Source of the DNA: Bacteroidales bacterium
GTDB lineage: Bacteria > Bacteroidota > Bacteroidia > Bacteroidales > UBA932
DNA: 42,344 nucleotides
NCBI GenBank assembly: GCA_024401995.1
Contig: JAKSJZ010000008.1
Location: forward strand, 1 to 42,344
Direction of reading: 5' to 3'
Made by a program: the position numbers and the translations under genes. Below are positions 32,535 through 41,236 of this stretch, piece by piece. The notes under the pieces were generated by a model. It was given only the letters and a program-made list of their open reading frames with translations. It ran no database searches and was not told the origin of the DNA. Within the stretch, counting starts at the first letter, position 1; every line of letters starts with the position of its first letter.

Positions 32535-34033
32535 TGCACAAGGCTCCCCCGGACAGTACAAGTCCTTCCCCGCTGGTATCTCTCATACCTGTCGCAGTTC
32601 TCATCCTGCTGATGACGCTTGTCATCAAGCTTTTCGGCTCCGGCGCACTCTACGGAGGCAGTCAGGTGGCCCTTATCATAGCCGCAGGCGTCACCATTGC
32701 GGTCTCGATGGGCGTGTACCACAATCCCTGGAAGGAGTTGGAGGAGTCAATAGAGGACAACTTAAAGGCCATCTGCGTCGCGATGCTCATACTGTTGATG
32801 ATAGGCACGGTGAGCAGCAGCTGGATGTTGAGCGGCATAGTGCCCGCGTTTATCTGCTACGGGCTCCAGTGCATATCGCCGAAAGTGTTTCTTCTGGCCG
32901 TATGCCTTATCTGCGCGATAGTCGCGGTGGTGACGGGCAGTTCGTGGACAACGATAGCCACGATAGGGGTGGCAATGATAGCGATAGGCGAGGCGCTTGG
33001 CTTCTCCCCCGCCTGGACCGCCGGCGCAATTATCTCCGGGGCCTATTTCGGCGACAAGATCTCCCCTCTCTCCGATACGACGGTGCTCGCCTCCTCAACG
33101 GCAGGAGTCCCGCTTTTCGAGCACATCAAGTATATGATGATAACGACCGTCCCGTCGTTTGCGATAGCCCTCATCATCTTCCTCATAGCCAGCCTGTGCC
33201 ATACCGCGCCGTCCGCGGCGGTGACCTCGGAGGTGTCTGATGCGTTGAGACGCACCTTCAACATCACCCCTGTAGTCCTCATCGTCCCGGCTGTCACCTG
33301 CTTCCTGATAGTGAAGAAGGTGCCGGCGCTGCTGACCCTGCTGCTGGCCTCAGCGATGGCAGGGGTGATGGCGCTGATAGTACAGCCGGACATTATGGCC
33401 GAGGTGGCCGGAGCCGACCGCCTGACCTTCGAGTCGGCCAGCCGCGCTACCTTCCTCTCGTATTTCAACGGCGCCGCCATAGACAGCGGCAACGAGTCGC
33501 TCAACAGGCTCATCGAGACCAAGGGTATGAACGGTATGCTCCCTACTGTATTCCTCATCATCTGCGCCGCCAATTTCGGAGGCACTCTGGTAGGCAGCGG
33601 AATGATTCAGAGCATAACCGGGTATATGATGAGACGCATCTCCTCCAGGGTGGGATTGGTCGCGTCGTCTGTCTTCACCGGCATCTTCTGCAATATGGCA
33701 ACCAGCGACCAGTACCTTTCAATCATCCTGAACTGCAGCCTGTACCGCGAACTCTTCGAAGACAAGGGGTACGAGCCCCGGCTGTTGAGCCGCACGGCGG
33801 AAGACTCCACCACCGTGACCTCGGTCCTCATTCCCTGGAACTCCTGCGGAATGACCCAGTCCACAGTCCTGCACGTGCCGACGATGACGTACCTCCCCTA
33901 CTGCTTCTTCAACCTTATCTCGCCGCTGATGTCCATATTGGTGGCGGCTACGGGGTACAAGATTTACAGATCCGTAATTTCGCCCCAGTCAGACAGCCAA
34001 AGCGCTCCGGAAGAAAGCACCGGGAAGGCCTGA
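32534..34033 (+). CDS. NhaC-family Na+/H+ antiporter
   Basis: This 499-residue protein has around eleven to thirteen membrane helices. NhaC features include TGSSWTTIATIGVAMIAIG, the central GDKISPLSDTTVLASS and, late in the chain, VLIPWNSCGMTQSTVL. The family exchanges Na+ for H+ (some members exchange organic acid pairs) across the inner membrane. The ATG overlaps the STAS stop as TGATG, making it the third cistron of the RsbU-STAS transcript. It ends inside a small palindrome shared with the convergent lipoprotein. The exact substrate cannot be fixed from sequence. Confidence 0.92.
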   Translation: MHKAPPDSTSPSPLVSLIPVAVLILLMTLVIKLFGSGALYGGSQVALIIAAGVTIAVSMGVYHNPWKELEESIEDNLKAICVAMLILLMIGTVSSSWMLSGIVPAFICYGLQCISPKVFLLAVCLICAIVAVVTGSSWTTIATIGVAMIAIGEALGFSPAWTAGAIISGAYFGDKISPLSDTTVLASSTAGVPLFEHIKYMMITTVPSFAIALIIFLIASLCHTAPSAAVTSEVSDALRRTFNITPVVLIVPAVTCFLIVKKVPALLTLLLASAMAGVMALIVQPDIMAEVAGADRLTFESASRATFLSYFNGAAIDSGNESLNRLIETKGMNGMLPTVFLIICAANFGGTLVGSGMIQSITGYMMRRISSRVGLVASSVFTGIFCNMATSDQYLSIILNCSLYRELFEDKGYEPRLLSRTAEDSTTVTSVLIPWNSCGMTQSTVLHVPTMTYLPYCFFNLISPLMSILVAATGYKIYRSVISPQSDSQSAPEESTGKA

Positions 34034-34046
34034 CGGAATCCGTCAG
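34030..34046. terminator. Palindrome holding both convergent stop codons
   Basis: CTGACGGA-A-TCCGTCAG is a perfect 8-bp inverted repeat with a 1-base centre. The NhaC stop TGA (34031-34033) and the lipoprotein stop (34043-34045, minus) both lie in it. It may help end transcription in both directions, but no T run follows and the loop is too tight for all eight pairs to form. Confidence 0.35.
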
Positions 34047-35431
34047 TCCGCAGCGGGAAGGACGGGGCGAACCGCAAGTCCTTCGTAGCGGTAGGCATAG
34101 TACATCTCCTCGCTGATTCTTTTCGCGGTGAAATTGAATCCGTAGGCATATACCAGATTCTCGTGACTCAGGTCCGCGGTCCAGTAACGTCCGTCCGTGC
34201 CCACGCTCCGCAGGTCCACCCCGCTGCGGCTTCCGCCGGCCGCCAGGAAGATGTTGCTGGTATAGTCGTCCCTTTTCTTCACGATATATCCCTTCACCCC
34301 GTCCACCGAGGCCCAATACCAATCGCAATTCAACGTCAATTCCCCCCACTCGTCCATTGTCGGCGTACGCCAGCCGCCTCCCATATTCTGCGTCGCGGCA
34401 TCATCCCCGGAATCGAGCACGACATATTGGAAATCAACGTTGTATTTTGAGAACTCCGCCGTCATCACGTTGTCCCCGCGCAACCAGTACGGGCAGGTTT
34501 CCCAGCTGTAGCCGTACTTGCCGGGCTTCCAGACATAATTGATTACGTTCACCGTGGAATCACCTATGACGACGGTGGTGGTGTCGCGACGGTAATGGGG
34601 CGTCACCCCCGCCCAGGCATAGAAATCACCGTAATCAGTCATTCTTTCGGCGCCCAGATTGTGGGAGCACCACCTGGTTCCCGAAGGGAGTCCGAGATCA
34701 ACCGCTTCCTCCATCATCGGGTACAGGGTGACAGCCGATTCCTCCGTAGCGTCATCGGGTATAATGAAGTTCAGGATATTGCCATAAGCCTTACTCCCCC
34801 CGAAATCACATACGGCCCTGTACCAATATGTAACATCGGATGACAGGCTGGAGACATTGGCCGAGAAAACGCCGTCGGAGACTATCGAAGCGAGCGCCAC
34901 ATTCGAAAGTGCATCCGCAGCCAGTCCCCACTGGAAATACAGGACGGGGTCTCCACCGACCGCACCCTTGATTCTTGCAAGGCCGTTCAACTGGGCGGAC
35001 GCGGTGTAGAAATCGGAAGCAGGAGCCGTAGCCACGCTCACCTCAACGTCCGAAGTCCTGAACGAGAGAATACGGCCGTAAACGGTACTGCCGTTCGGAT
35101 ACGACAGATATGCCCTGTACCAATACTCCTGATTCGCGGAAAGGGAATAAAGGTCAGCTGAAAAAGTTCCGTCCTTGACGTTATAGTTCTTGCCCTTGGC
35201 CGTCAACACGTCCGACTCCATCCCCGAATCGATGGAATACTGGATGCCGAATACAAAGGAACCCGGTTCCCCCGCGGGGATTTTGAGCAAGCCTCCCACC
35301 GAGGCGGAAGTGGAGGTGACCCGGCTCGCCGCACCGGTATCGACGGGAGACTCCTGCGGGCCGCCCTGATCGGATTTGTTGCACGAAAGGCACAGACACG
35401 CGATGAGCGCAAATATTGTTATTCTTTTCAT
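34043..35431 (-). CDS. Lipoprotein with Fn3-like repeats and FISUMP domain
   Basis: This 462-residue protein has the SPII signal MKRITIFALIACLCLSC. Two fibronectin-like segments follow (about 35-130 and 131-230), each with a YWYRA strand (NQEYWYRAYLSYPNG, DVTYWYRAVCDFGG). The C-terminal 210 residues have the FISUMP signature EEAVDLGLPSGTRWCSHNLGA, then YGDFYAWAG, GWRTPTMDEWGEL and the ending YEGLAVRPV. The protein should be anchored at the cell surface or outer membrane. Its ligand is unknown. It starts 11 bases after the 630-residue lipoprotein, in the same direction. Confidence 0.88.
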   Translation of the reverse strand: MKRITIFALIACLCLSCNKSDQGGPQESPVDTGAASRVTSTSASVGGLLKIPAGEPGSFVFGIQYSIDSGMESDVLTAKGKNYNVKDGTFSADLYSLSANQEYWYRAYLSYPNGSTVYGRILSFRTSDVEVSVATAPASDFYTASAQLNGLARIKGAVGGDPVLYFQWGLAADALSNVALASIVSDGVFSANVSSLSSDVTYWYRAVCDFGGSKAYGNILNFIIPDDATEESAVTLYPMMEEAVDLGLPSGTRWCSHNLGAERMTDYGDFYAWAGVTPHYRRDTTTVVIGDSTVNVINYVWKPGKYGYSWETCPYWLRGDNVMTAEFSKYNVDFQYVVLDSGDDAATQNMGGGWRTPTMDEWGELTLNCDWYWASVDGVKGYIVKKRDDYTSNIFLAAGGSRSGVDLRSVGTDGRYWTADLSHENLVYAYGFNFTAKRISEEMYYAYRYEGLAVRPVLPAAD

Positions 35432-35442
35432 ACGAATCGATT

Positions 35443-37335
35443 TTATTTCTTGATTTCAAAGGACTTCACCAACATCTGGCCGCCGCTCTCCGGCTCGAAG
35501 GAGAACGTGAACCGGCCGGTATAGCCCAGATCGGCATAAGTCCCCGACATACGCTCGAAATCCTCCATAAAGCGGTTGAAAAGAAGGTTGGCCTCATAAT
35601 TGTCCTCTTCGTTGTATCCGCCTACGTTGGCAGTTCTGCCGCAGTTCTCCGGACAGAGGTCACTCACCCAACGCTCCTCGAACTCCTGGATGTCCGGAGA
35701 CGAGGTATCGGTGAGGTCACCGTATCCGATACAGTTGACGGTCCATTTCTGTATGCACCTGTACGGCCTTCCGAGGTCGATGTAGTTTTCGTGCTGGCCG
35801 ATGTAGACGTCGCTGCCGTAGGACTCCCAGTAAGGGCTTACGTCAAGCCGGCTGACTCTCCTGATTTTCCATTTGCCGTAAAGTCGCATCAGGGGTATAC
35901 CGACAGGGCTGTCCGTGCGCATATAGAATGAATTGTGCTGGGTACAGGTGGAAATCTGCGAAGGCTCCAGGTCCCAGATGTACCGGTCTCCGGCGCTGTC
36001 CGCAATGATACCAACATAAGGTTCTCTGCAGAAATATCTGAAATTGGAATAATTGTATCTTGCTTCGCTTATCACTTCGATGCCGCTGATATTGCTCCGC
36101 TCACCGGCCGTGCAGAAGAAACTGCCTCTCTGCTTCACGCTTTCCGCAAACAGCTCCTTGAAACTCCCCGATTCACCGGCCAGGCAGGGTCTGACAGACC
36201 CTAAGTTCCCGGATATATACACGGGCTGTACCGGCGGCTCCTCCGTAACCACATTGGAGTCGAAGTATGGATTCGCGCTATGCGGATGATACTGGATGGC
36301 GGCGTACGAATCCGAAGCATTGTTGATAAGCTCTCCGGATTCTCCGCGCATCATAAGTTCCATCCTGTCCTCCAGTCCGTCAATATAGGAAATCTCATAT
36401 ACAGGCTTGATGTAATGCCACTTCGCGTTGTCTGAAGCATCGGGGACAGGCTCCACATTGGCACCGTTGACCGTGACATCCTCCTTGAAGAAATAATAGT
36501 CCCTGTTGTACGCTGTCTGGGAATAGACAACGCTCCACTTCAGGCAGATATTCACCACGTCCGCATACGGAGCTGTCAGCTTGCCGTCCAATATTTTGGG
36601 GGACGAACACGAGATTGTGACGCTCTGACAATACTCCGGCGACGAGATGTCGGGATACTCATCATCGGCATCCGGCAGGATGCCTCCCCTGTTTCCGTCA
36701 AGTTCCCTGTCAATCCAGTCGACCAGGGCCTCGGCGGACAGGCCGTTCTGGGCACCTCCCGCCTTGTCGTGCATTTTCGGGCAGAGGAACCTGTCCTTCC
36801 TGCAGAAAGCAAGACATTCATACGTGACGTCAGCGCCCTTGTACCCGATTGTCAAACAGCTGAAAAGTTTCTCGTACAAGGCGTCAACCCACTTCCCGAC
36901 ATTGATGCCGGCTGTGTTGTACCGATCGATCAGCTGCAGGGACGCCGCTTCGGCCACGCTTCTCCTGAACGAATTGTAAATATCCACATCGGGCTCCACC
37001 AATACGACCACTCCACCGTTGGCGTAGCAATCGAACACGGCCAGATACTCGTCCCGCGTCAGACCTGCGAGGTTGAAAACCGCAACGACACGCGTCGTAT
37101 TGTCATCGAACGCGCCAGCGCGCTTCACCAGCCTGTTGAACACGCTGCCCGCATAAGTACCGTCCTCGTGATTGTCTCCTATCACATAAGCTTCCGCGTC
37201 AACTGTCTTGACAATTACATCCTTCTCGCCCGTACGGTCATAAGGCGTAGGCTGCGGGGCAGGCGCTCCCGCCTTGTCGCAACCGCACGGCACAATCGCG
37301 GCAAGAAGGCAAATGAAAACCGAAATCCGTTTCAT
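35443..37335 (-). CDS. Large lipoprotein of unknown function
   Basis: This 630-residue protein has an SPII signal (MKRISVFICLLAAIVPCGC). It is rich in Tyr, Asp and Ser with scattered cysteines. Residues 30-130 look like an alpha/beta domain (VVAVFNLAGLTRDEYLAVFDCY). The remainder appears beta-rich, with long strands such as VVNICLKWSVVYSQTAYNRDYYFF and a C-terminal GYTGRFTFSFEPESGGQML. I do not recognise a family. It lies between pldA and the FISUMP lipoprotein with short gaps, suggesting a common transcript. Secreted toxin-like or binding roles are possible but unsupported. Confidence 0.8.
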   Translation of the reverse strand: MKRISVFICLLAAIVPCGCDKAGAPAPQPTPYDRTGEKDVIVKTVDAEAYVIGDNHEDGTYAGSVFNRLVKRAGAFDDNTTRVVAVFNLAGLTRDEYLAVFDCYANGGVVVLVEPDVDIYNSFRRSVAEAASLQLIDRYNTAGINVGKWVDALYEKLFSCLTIGYKGADVTYECLAFCRKDRFLCPKMHDKAGGAQNGLSAEALVDWIDRELDGNRGGILPDADDEYPDISSPEYCQSVTISCSSPKILDGKLTAPYADVVNICLKWSVVYSQTAYNRDYYFFKEDVTVNGANVEPVPDASDNAKWHYIKPVYEISYIDGLEDRMELMMRGESGELINNASDSYAAIQYHPHSANPYFDSNVVTEEPPVQPVYISGNLGSVRPCLAGESGSFKELFAESVKQRGSFFCTAGERSNISGIEVISEARYNYSNFRYFCREPYVGIIADSAGDRYIWDLEPSQISTCTQHNSFYMRTDSPVGIPLMRLYGKWKIRRVSRLDVSPYWESYGSDVYIGQHENYIDLGRPYRCIQKWTVNCIGYGDLTDTSSPDIQEFEERWVSDLCPENCGRTANVGGYNEEDNYEANLLFNRFMEDFERMSGTYADLGYTGRFTFSFEPESGGQMLVKSFEIKK

Positions 37336-37383
37336 ATCAATGGGGCATTATTCTGTTTATGTCCTGCAATTCCGTTGGTGGAG

Positions 37384-38214
37384 CTATCTGCGACACCTGT
37401 GGCTGAAGAGGATGCCGAACCGCAGATATAACGGCGGCCGGCCTCCCTTCACGCAATCGCAGAGGGCCTCGTCAAAGCCATAATGGAACTGCACGAACGG
37501 CGAAGGCCACTTGTCGGAGAACTCGTACGCGAAGCGCACGTTGACGTTGGCTATGTACCTGCTCCATATCGGAGAGACGTTGGCACTCACATACACGTGC
37601 TCGCCCGCATATTTGTAGCCAACCGTCAAATAGCCGAGATAGTAAAGGTAAAGGTCCTGCGTGAAATCATTCTCGTGGGTCTTGACGTCGCCCTTCTCAC
37701 CCACTCCGCAACTCACTCCCGCACGCAGCGTCATATCGAGGGAGGAGTGGCTCCCGAAAGCGTGAATCCACCTGACAAGGGCATAATTCATCCCGCGCGA
37801 GTAGTCCTCGACCCCTTCGGAGGCAAGCGGGTTGCCGAAATAAGGCCTGCCGTTCGAACGGTGCTCCAGCCCGGCAATCAGCGTGTTGCTCTCATTGAGA
37901 GCCCCTTCGAAATACAAGGACGGTATATAAACGTTGTCCCTGAAAGGGGCGGACTTTCCATAAGCGTCCCAGGTTGTCGTCTGGGTATATGCGAAGTATG
38001 TCCTCCACTTCGGGTTGATGGTAATCGGATACACCTTGAGGCTGAGCTGGAACTTCACGTCCATACCTCCTCCCCGGAGCGACGGGCCGGTAATGGCATA
38101 AGAGTCGTGGCAGAACGAAAGTATCTTCGGCTTTTCACCGGCGCGCAAATCAGGCATACCTGCCGCGAGCGCCGCGACAACCGCCGATGACAATAAAACC
38201 CTGCTTAATGACAT
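37384..38214 (-). CDS. pldA: Outer-membrane phospholipase A1
   Basis: I use the ATG at 38214 (276 residues) because a promoter-like element overlaps the ATG at 38223. Signal peptide MSLSRVLLSSAVVAALAAG. The OMPLA motifs are visible: YFAYTQTTTWDAYGKSAPF, then the catalytic EHRSNG (His118 and Ser120) and, after a spacer, YSRGMNY with Asn143. The chain is rich in amphipathic strands and ends near LRFGILFSH. OMPLA hydrolyses phospholipids that reach the outer leaflet of the outer membrane; activation needs Ca2+ and dimerisation. It precedes the two lipoproteins. Confidence 0.9.
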   Translation of the reverse strand: MSLSRVLLSSAVVAALAAGMPDLRAGEKPKILSFCHDSYAITGPSLRGGGMDVKFQLSLKVYPITINPKWRTYFAYTQTTTWDAYGKSAPFRDNVYIPSLYFEGALNESNTLIAGLEHRSNGRPYFGNPLASEGVEDYSRGMNYALVRWIHAFGSHSSLDMTLRAGVSCGVGEKGDVKTHENDFTQDLYLYYLGYLTVGYKYAGEHVYVSANVSPIWSRYIANVNVRFAYEFSDKWPSPFVQFHYGFDEALCDCVKGGRPPLYLRFGILFSHRCRR

Positions 38215-38220
38215 AGCCCG

Positions 38221-38251
38221 CAAAGTAATAAAATATTCCGCAATGTTACAA
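38221..38251 (-). promoter_or_regulatory. Possible pldA promoter
   Basis: On the minus strand TTG (38251-38249), 20 bases and TTACTTTG (38228-38221) match 7 of 8 positions of the -7 box. The predicted start falls within a few bases of the ATG at 38214, so the mRNA would be almost leaderless or the call is wrong. Confidence 0.3.
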
Positions 38252-38268
38252 GCCGGAAAAACCGCCGA

Positions 38269-38298
38269 TTGCAGTTTTACGATTTTTCGTTACCTTTG
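38269..38298 (+). promoter_or_regulatory. Promoter of the amidohydrolase gene
   Basis: TTG (38269-38271), 19 bases and TACCTTTG (38291-38298) fit the Bacteroidetes consensus. The ATG at 38318 follows 20 bases later. Confidence 0.6.
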
Positions 38299-38317
38299 AC
38301 TGTTTTTTGTCTTTCTT

Positions 38318-40147
38318 ATGAACAGGACTTTTCTTATGCTGGCGGCGGCCGCTGCAATTGTGATTGCAGGGTGTACGGACAGGGGTACTCCGCAACCCGG
38401 GTTTTATGACAACATTATCGTTTACGGCAAGATATACACTGCCAGGGTGGACTCGTCCAAAGCCAAGGATATGCTCACGGATACGGCCCAATATGTCATC
38501 GCCGATGCAATGGTCATCAAAGACGGCAAGTTCGTTTGTGTGGGCGGCAAAGCCGATGCTGACAAGTACAGGAGCAGCAAAAGTCTGGTGATTGACCGCA
38601 CCGGCAAAGGAATCATCATCCCCGGCATTACCGACGGCCACGCCCACTATCTGATGAAATTCATCAACAAGGAGATGAGCGCAAACAATCTCCAGTTTGA
38701 CGGGGATCAGAGTTATCAGCAGGTATTGGACCAGGTACGGCAATTCGTGGAGAAAGCCCGTAACGAGAACAGGCAGTTGGCATATGTTTATGGGGAGGGA
38801 TACAGCCTTGCCAACCTGTCGAAAGGCGGTCACGACCTCCGTCATCGCAAGAATCTGGACTCGATATCCACCGAGATACCTATTTTCCTGACCGGGTTCG
38901 ACCACCACAGCACGCTTGTCAACACCCGCGCGATGATCAATGCCGGCATCGTGAATGAAAAGGACAGCGTACTCAGGGACAAAATCGCCGGCGGGTTCAT
39001 GTATCGTGACGAAGAAGGCAAACTGAACGGAGTATTCGCCGAGCGCGCCACCTCCCTGCTTCAGGGCCCGGGACTCGGCAACAAGATGCGTCCCACGTCC
39101 GCACAAATCTCCCGGGGGATAGAAAACATGCAGCGATATCTGCTTTCGGCAGGCATCACCAACATCATCGAGGGCTGGACGAACAATTATGACGTGGATG
39201 ACGAATCGCTGTTCCAGGCACTGGCGACTATGGACTGGGACAAGACGCTGCACCTCAATGTTTCGCTCACATACGAGATTGAACCGTGGTACAACAATAA
39301 TGATCCTTTCCGCTATGTGGACAACGCCGCCTCGGTTCAGAAGAGATATCAGAGCCCGCACGTTCATCCCGACTATCTCAAACTCTTCCTGGACGGCCTG
39401 GTGGAGATGGGTACCGGGTTCCTTCTGGACGGGTACTCGACAAGCTCCACCGACAGCATCTATACCGGCCACGGCACGCCCCTGTGGAGCGAGAATGATA
39501 TGCTGGCGCTCGTCGAGGCCGCAAACAACAAGGGCCTGTCCGTTCATACACACGCCCTCGGGGACGGAGCCGTCCACCGTTGCGTAGTGGCGTACAGCGC
39601 CAAAGGCAAGGATGAAATGCGCAACACCATCGTCCATCTCCGCAATGTCGGCCCGGATGATTATGCGGTGATAAAAGAACACGACATAGCGGTTTCCTCC
39701 AATATGAACTGGCATTGTATGACAGAAGAACTTGCCAAGCATTATGAAACAATGATTCCCAAAAAATACGCTCACGACGCCTATCCCATAAAGTCTTTCT
39801 TCAAACACGGGATATTGGCGAGCCAATGTACGGACACCCCGGCGGATGACGGCATCGGTTACCCGTTCCATTGCATGCAGGTTGCCGTTACCGGTGCGGC
39901 TGAGCCGAGCGCATATTCCTGGCAGCCGGAGGAGTTGATCAACCGCTACCAGTTCCTGCAGGCTATGACCTACAACGGTGCCTGGCAGTTGCATCTGGAG
40001 AAGGAACGCGGCAGCATCGAGCCCGGCAAATATGCGGACTTCGTCATTCTCGATACCGATATACTGACTTGTGACGCCCGAATCCTCAAGGACGTCAAGG
40101 TACTTAAAACCTTCTTCGAGGGGCAGGAAGTGTACAGCGGACAATAA
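38318..40147 (+). CDS. YtcJ-like amidohydrolase lipoprotein
   Basis: This 609-residue protein starts MNRTFLMLAAAAAIVIAGC, an SPII signal with Cys19. The amidohydrolase fold follows: an N-terminal beta sandwich (IIVYGKIYTA...VIKDGKFVCVGG), the metal motif ITDGHAHYL, FLTGFDHHSTLVN, EVMGTGFLL-like GLVEMGTGFLLDG, HTHALGDGAVHRC and the late SQCTDTPAD aspartate. The C-terminal sandwich closes with RGSIEPGKYADFVILD. YtcJ-type enzymes hydrolyse amide or imide bonds; known members act on N-acylated aromatic amino acids, but the substrate here is unknown. Lipid anchoring puts it in the periplasm or at the surface, unusual for a family often found in the cytosol. The AraC gene converges 49 bases on. Confidence 0.9.
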   Translation: MNRTFLMLAAAAAIVIAGCTDRGTPQPGFYDNIIVYGKIYTARVDSSKAKDMLTDTAQYVIADAMVIKDGKFVCVGGKADADKYRSSKSLVIDRTGKGIIIPGITDGHAHYLMKFINKEMSANNLQFDGDQSYQQVLDQVRQFVEKARNENRQLAYVYGEGYSLANLSKGGHDLRHRKNLDSISTEIPIFLTGFDHHSTLVNTRAMINAGIVNEKDSVLRDKIAGGFMYRDEEGKLNGVFAERATSLLQGPGLGNKMRPTSAQISRGIENMQRYLLSAGITNIIEGWTNNYDVDDESLFQALATMDWDKTLHLNVSLTYEIEPWYNNNDPFRYVDNAASVQKRYQSPHVHPDYLKLFLDGLVEMGTGFLLDGYSTSSTDSIYTGHGTPLWSENDMLALVEAANNKGLSVHTHALGDGAVHRCVVAYSAKGKDEMRNTIVHLRNVGPDDYAVIKEHDIAVSSNMNWHCMTEELAKHYETMIPKKYAHDAYPIKSFFKHGILASQCTDTPADDGIGYPFHCMQVAVTGAAEPSAYSWQPEELINRYQFLQAMTYNGAWQLHLEKERGSIEPGKYADFVILDTDILTCDARILKDVKVLKTFFEGQEVYSGQ

Positions 40148-40196
40148 CCATCAGGGACCTGTCCGTAATCATCGCAACCGCGACACCACAGAAAGG

Positions 40197-41081
40197 CTAT
40201 GCCCTGCGCTTGTAATGCAGGGGCGTGACGCCCGTTTTCGCCTTGAAGAACTTGCACAGGAAACTGCTGTTCGGGAATTCCAGCCGATCAGCAATCTGCG
40301 ACACGGATAAGTCCGAATGACGCAGCAATACCTTTATCTCCATAATGACTGAATTGTCTATGAGACTTTTTACAGACTGGCCGCTGGACTCTTTGACGGC
40401 CATACTCAGGTAGTGATTGCTGACGCACAGTTCTTCGGCAAACCAGCCGATTGTCCGTCTCGTCCCTTTCATCCGAGAGAGAAGTGTAATGAATTTGGTG
40501 CAAAGTTCGTCAGCGCGACTGCCTGATTCGACCTTTTCGACTCTGTCCGGAGAACAGACCTGGAAGGCGAATTGCATTACGCACACCGTCATTTCTCTGC
40601 TGATTTCTGACGTTTCGCCGTAAAGTTGCAACGTATGCAGATAGACTTCTGCCATTTGCGTGAATATCAACTGCTCATTCTCGTCGAGCCGTACTCTGAT
40701 ATTTGTCCCGACCCTGCTGAAGAATGTCTTGTCCGTATCCGGTAGGATTCCATCCACAAGGAACGGTGATATGGCAATTCCGACAAGTTCACAGTCCCCG
40801 CTGATTTCCTTCAGACGATATATCGACCCCGGGAAAATCAGTTCGAAGTCTCCCGCACCGACAGTTTGCGGCGAGAGGTTGATTTCGGAGGAAATGTGCC
40901 CGCTGCGGCAGAAAGATATGCCAAGATTGTCAAAACGCAGAGGCTCCCCGTCGGAAGCGGACTTTATTGTAATACTGCCTGACTTGAGCGAAACGTTGCA
41001 TTCCTCGCCATAATATGTGTCCGGCAGCGATGCTACATTCTTTTTGATGGTTTGGGCTGAGAACTCCTGAGGTTGTTGCAT
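40197..41081 (-). CDS. AraC-family transcriptional regulator
   Basis: In this 294-residue protein the first 180 residues form a ligand or sensor region with cupin-like strands (GDFELIFPGSIYRLKEI). The C-terminal 100 residues hold two helix-turn-helix motifs: TIGWFAEELCVSNHYLSMAVKE and LSVSQIADRLEFPNSSFLCK, then FFKAKTGVTPLHYKRR, the family signature. It is probably a DNA-binding activator. It faces away from the beta-helix lipoprotein gene across a 155-base gap and converges on the amidohydrolase, so control of either is plausible. The inverted repeat at 41129-41144 is a candidate site. Confidence 0.92.
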   Translation of the reverse strand: MQQPQEFSAQTIKKNVASLPDTYYGEECNVSLKSGSITIKSASDGEPLRFDNLGISFCRSGHISSEINLSPQTVGAGDFELIFPGSIYRLKEISGDCELVGIAISPFLVDGILPDTDKTFFSRVGTNIRVRLDENEQLIFTQMAEVYLHTLQLYGETSEISREMTVCVMQFAFQVCSPDRVEKVESGSRADELCTKFITLLSRMKGTRRTIGWFAEELCVSNHYLSMAVKESSGQSVKSLIDNSVIMEIKVLLRHSDLSVSQIADRLEFPNSSFLCKFFKAKTGVTPLHYKRRA

Positions 41082-41128
41082 TCTTGTCGGAATTGAATAT
41101 AAATCGGGGGATAAATATAACGATTTTC

Positions 41129-41144
41129 TTCGTATTGTAACGAA
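41129..41144. promoter_or_regulatory. Inverted repeat in the AraC-lipoprotein intergenic region
   Basis: TTCGT and ACGAA flank six bases (ATTGTA) in the 155-base gap between divergent genes. It could be a regulator site, but at 5-bp arms chance occurrence is likely. A weak TATATTTA (minus) lies between it and the AraC gene. Confidence 0.22.
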
Positions 41145-41236
41145 TGGAACATTTTTATGACTTTTATGGACCTATTTGGGGACCGTGCTGGCATAGCATT
41201 GGCTTAACCTTGTGCCAGATTAGAGTAATACAAATT

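Noticed and set aside
38246..40144. Very long open frame antisense to the amidohydrolase gene (632 codons)
   Set aside because: It mirrors the sense gene almost exactly, lacks domain motifs, and the sense frame has a lipobox, metal motifs and a promoter. Long antisense frames are expected in GC-rich genes.
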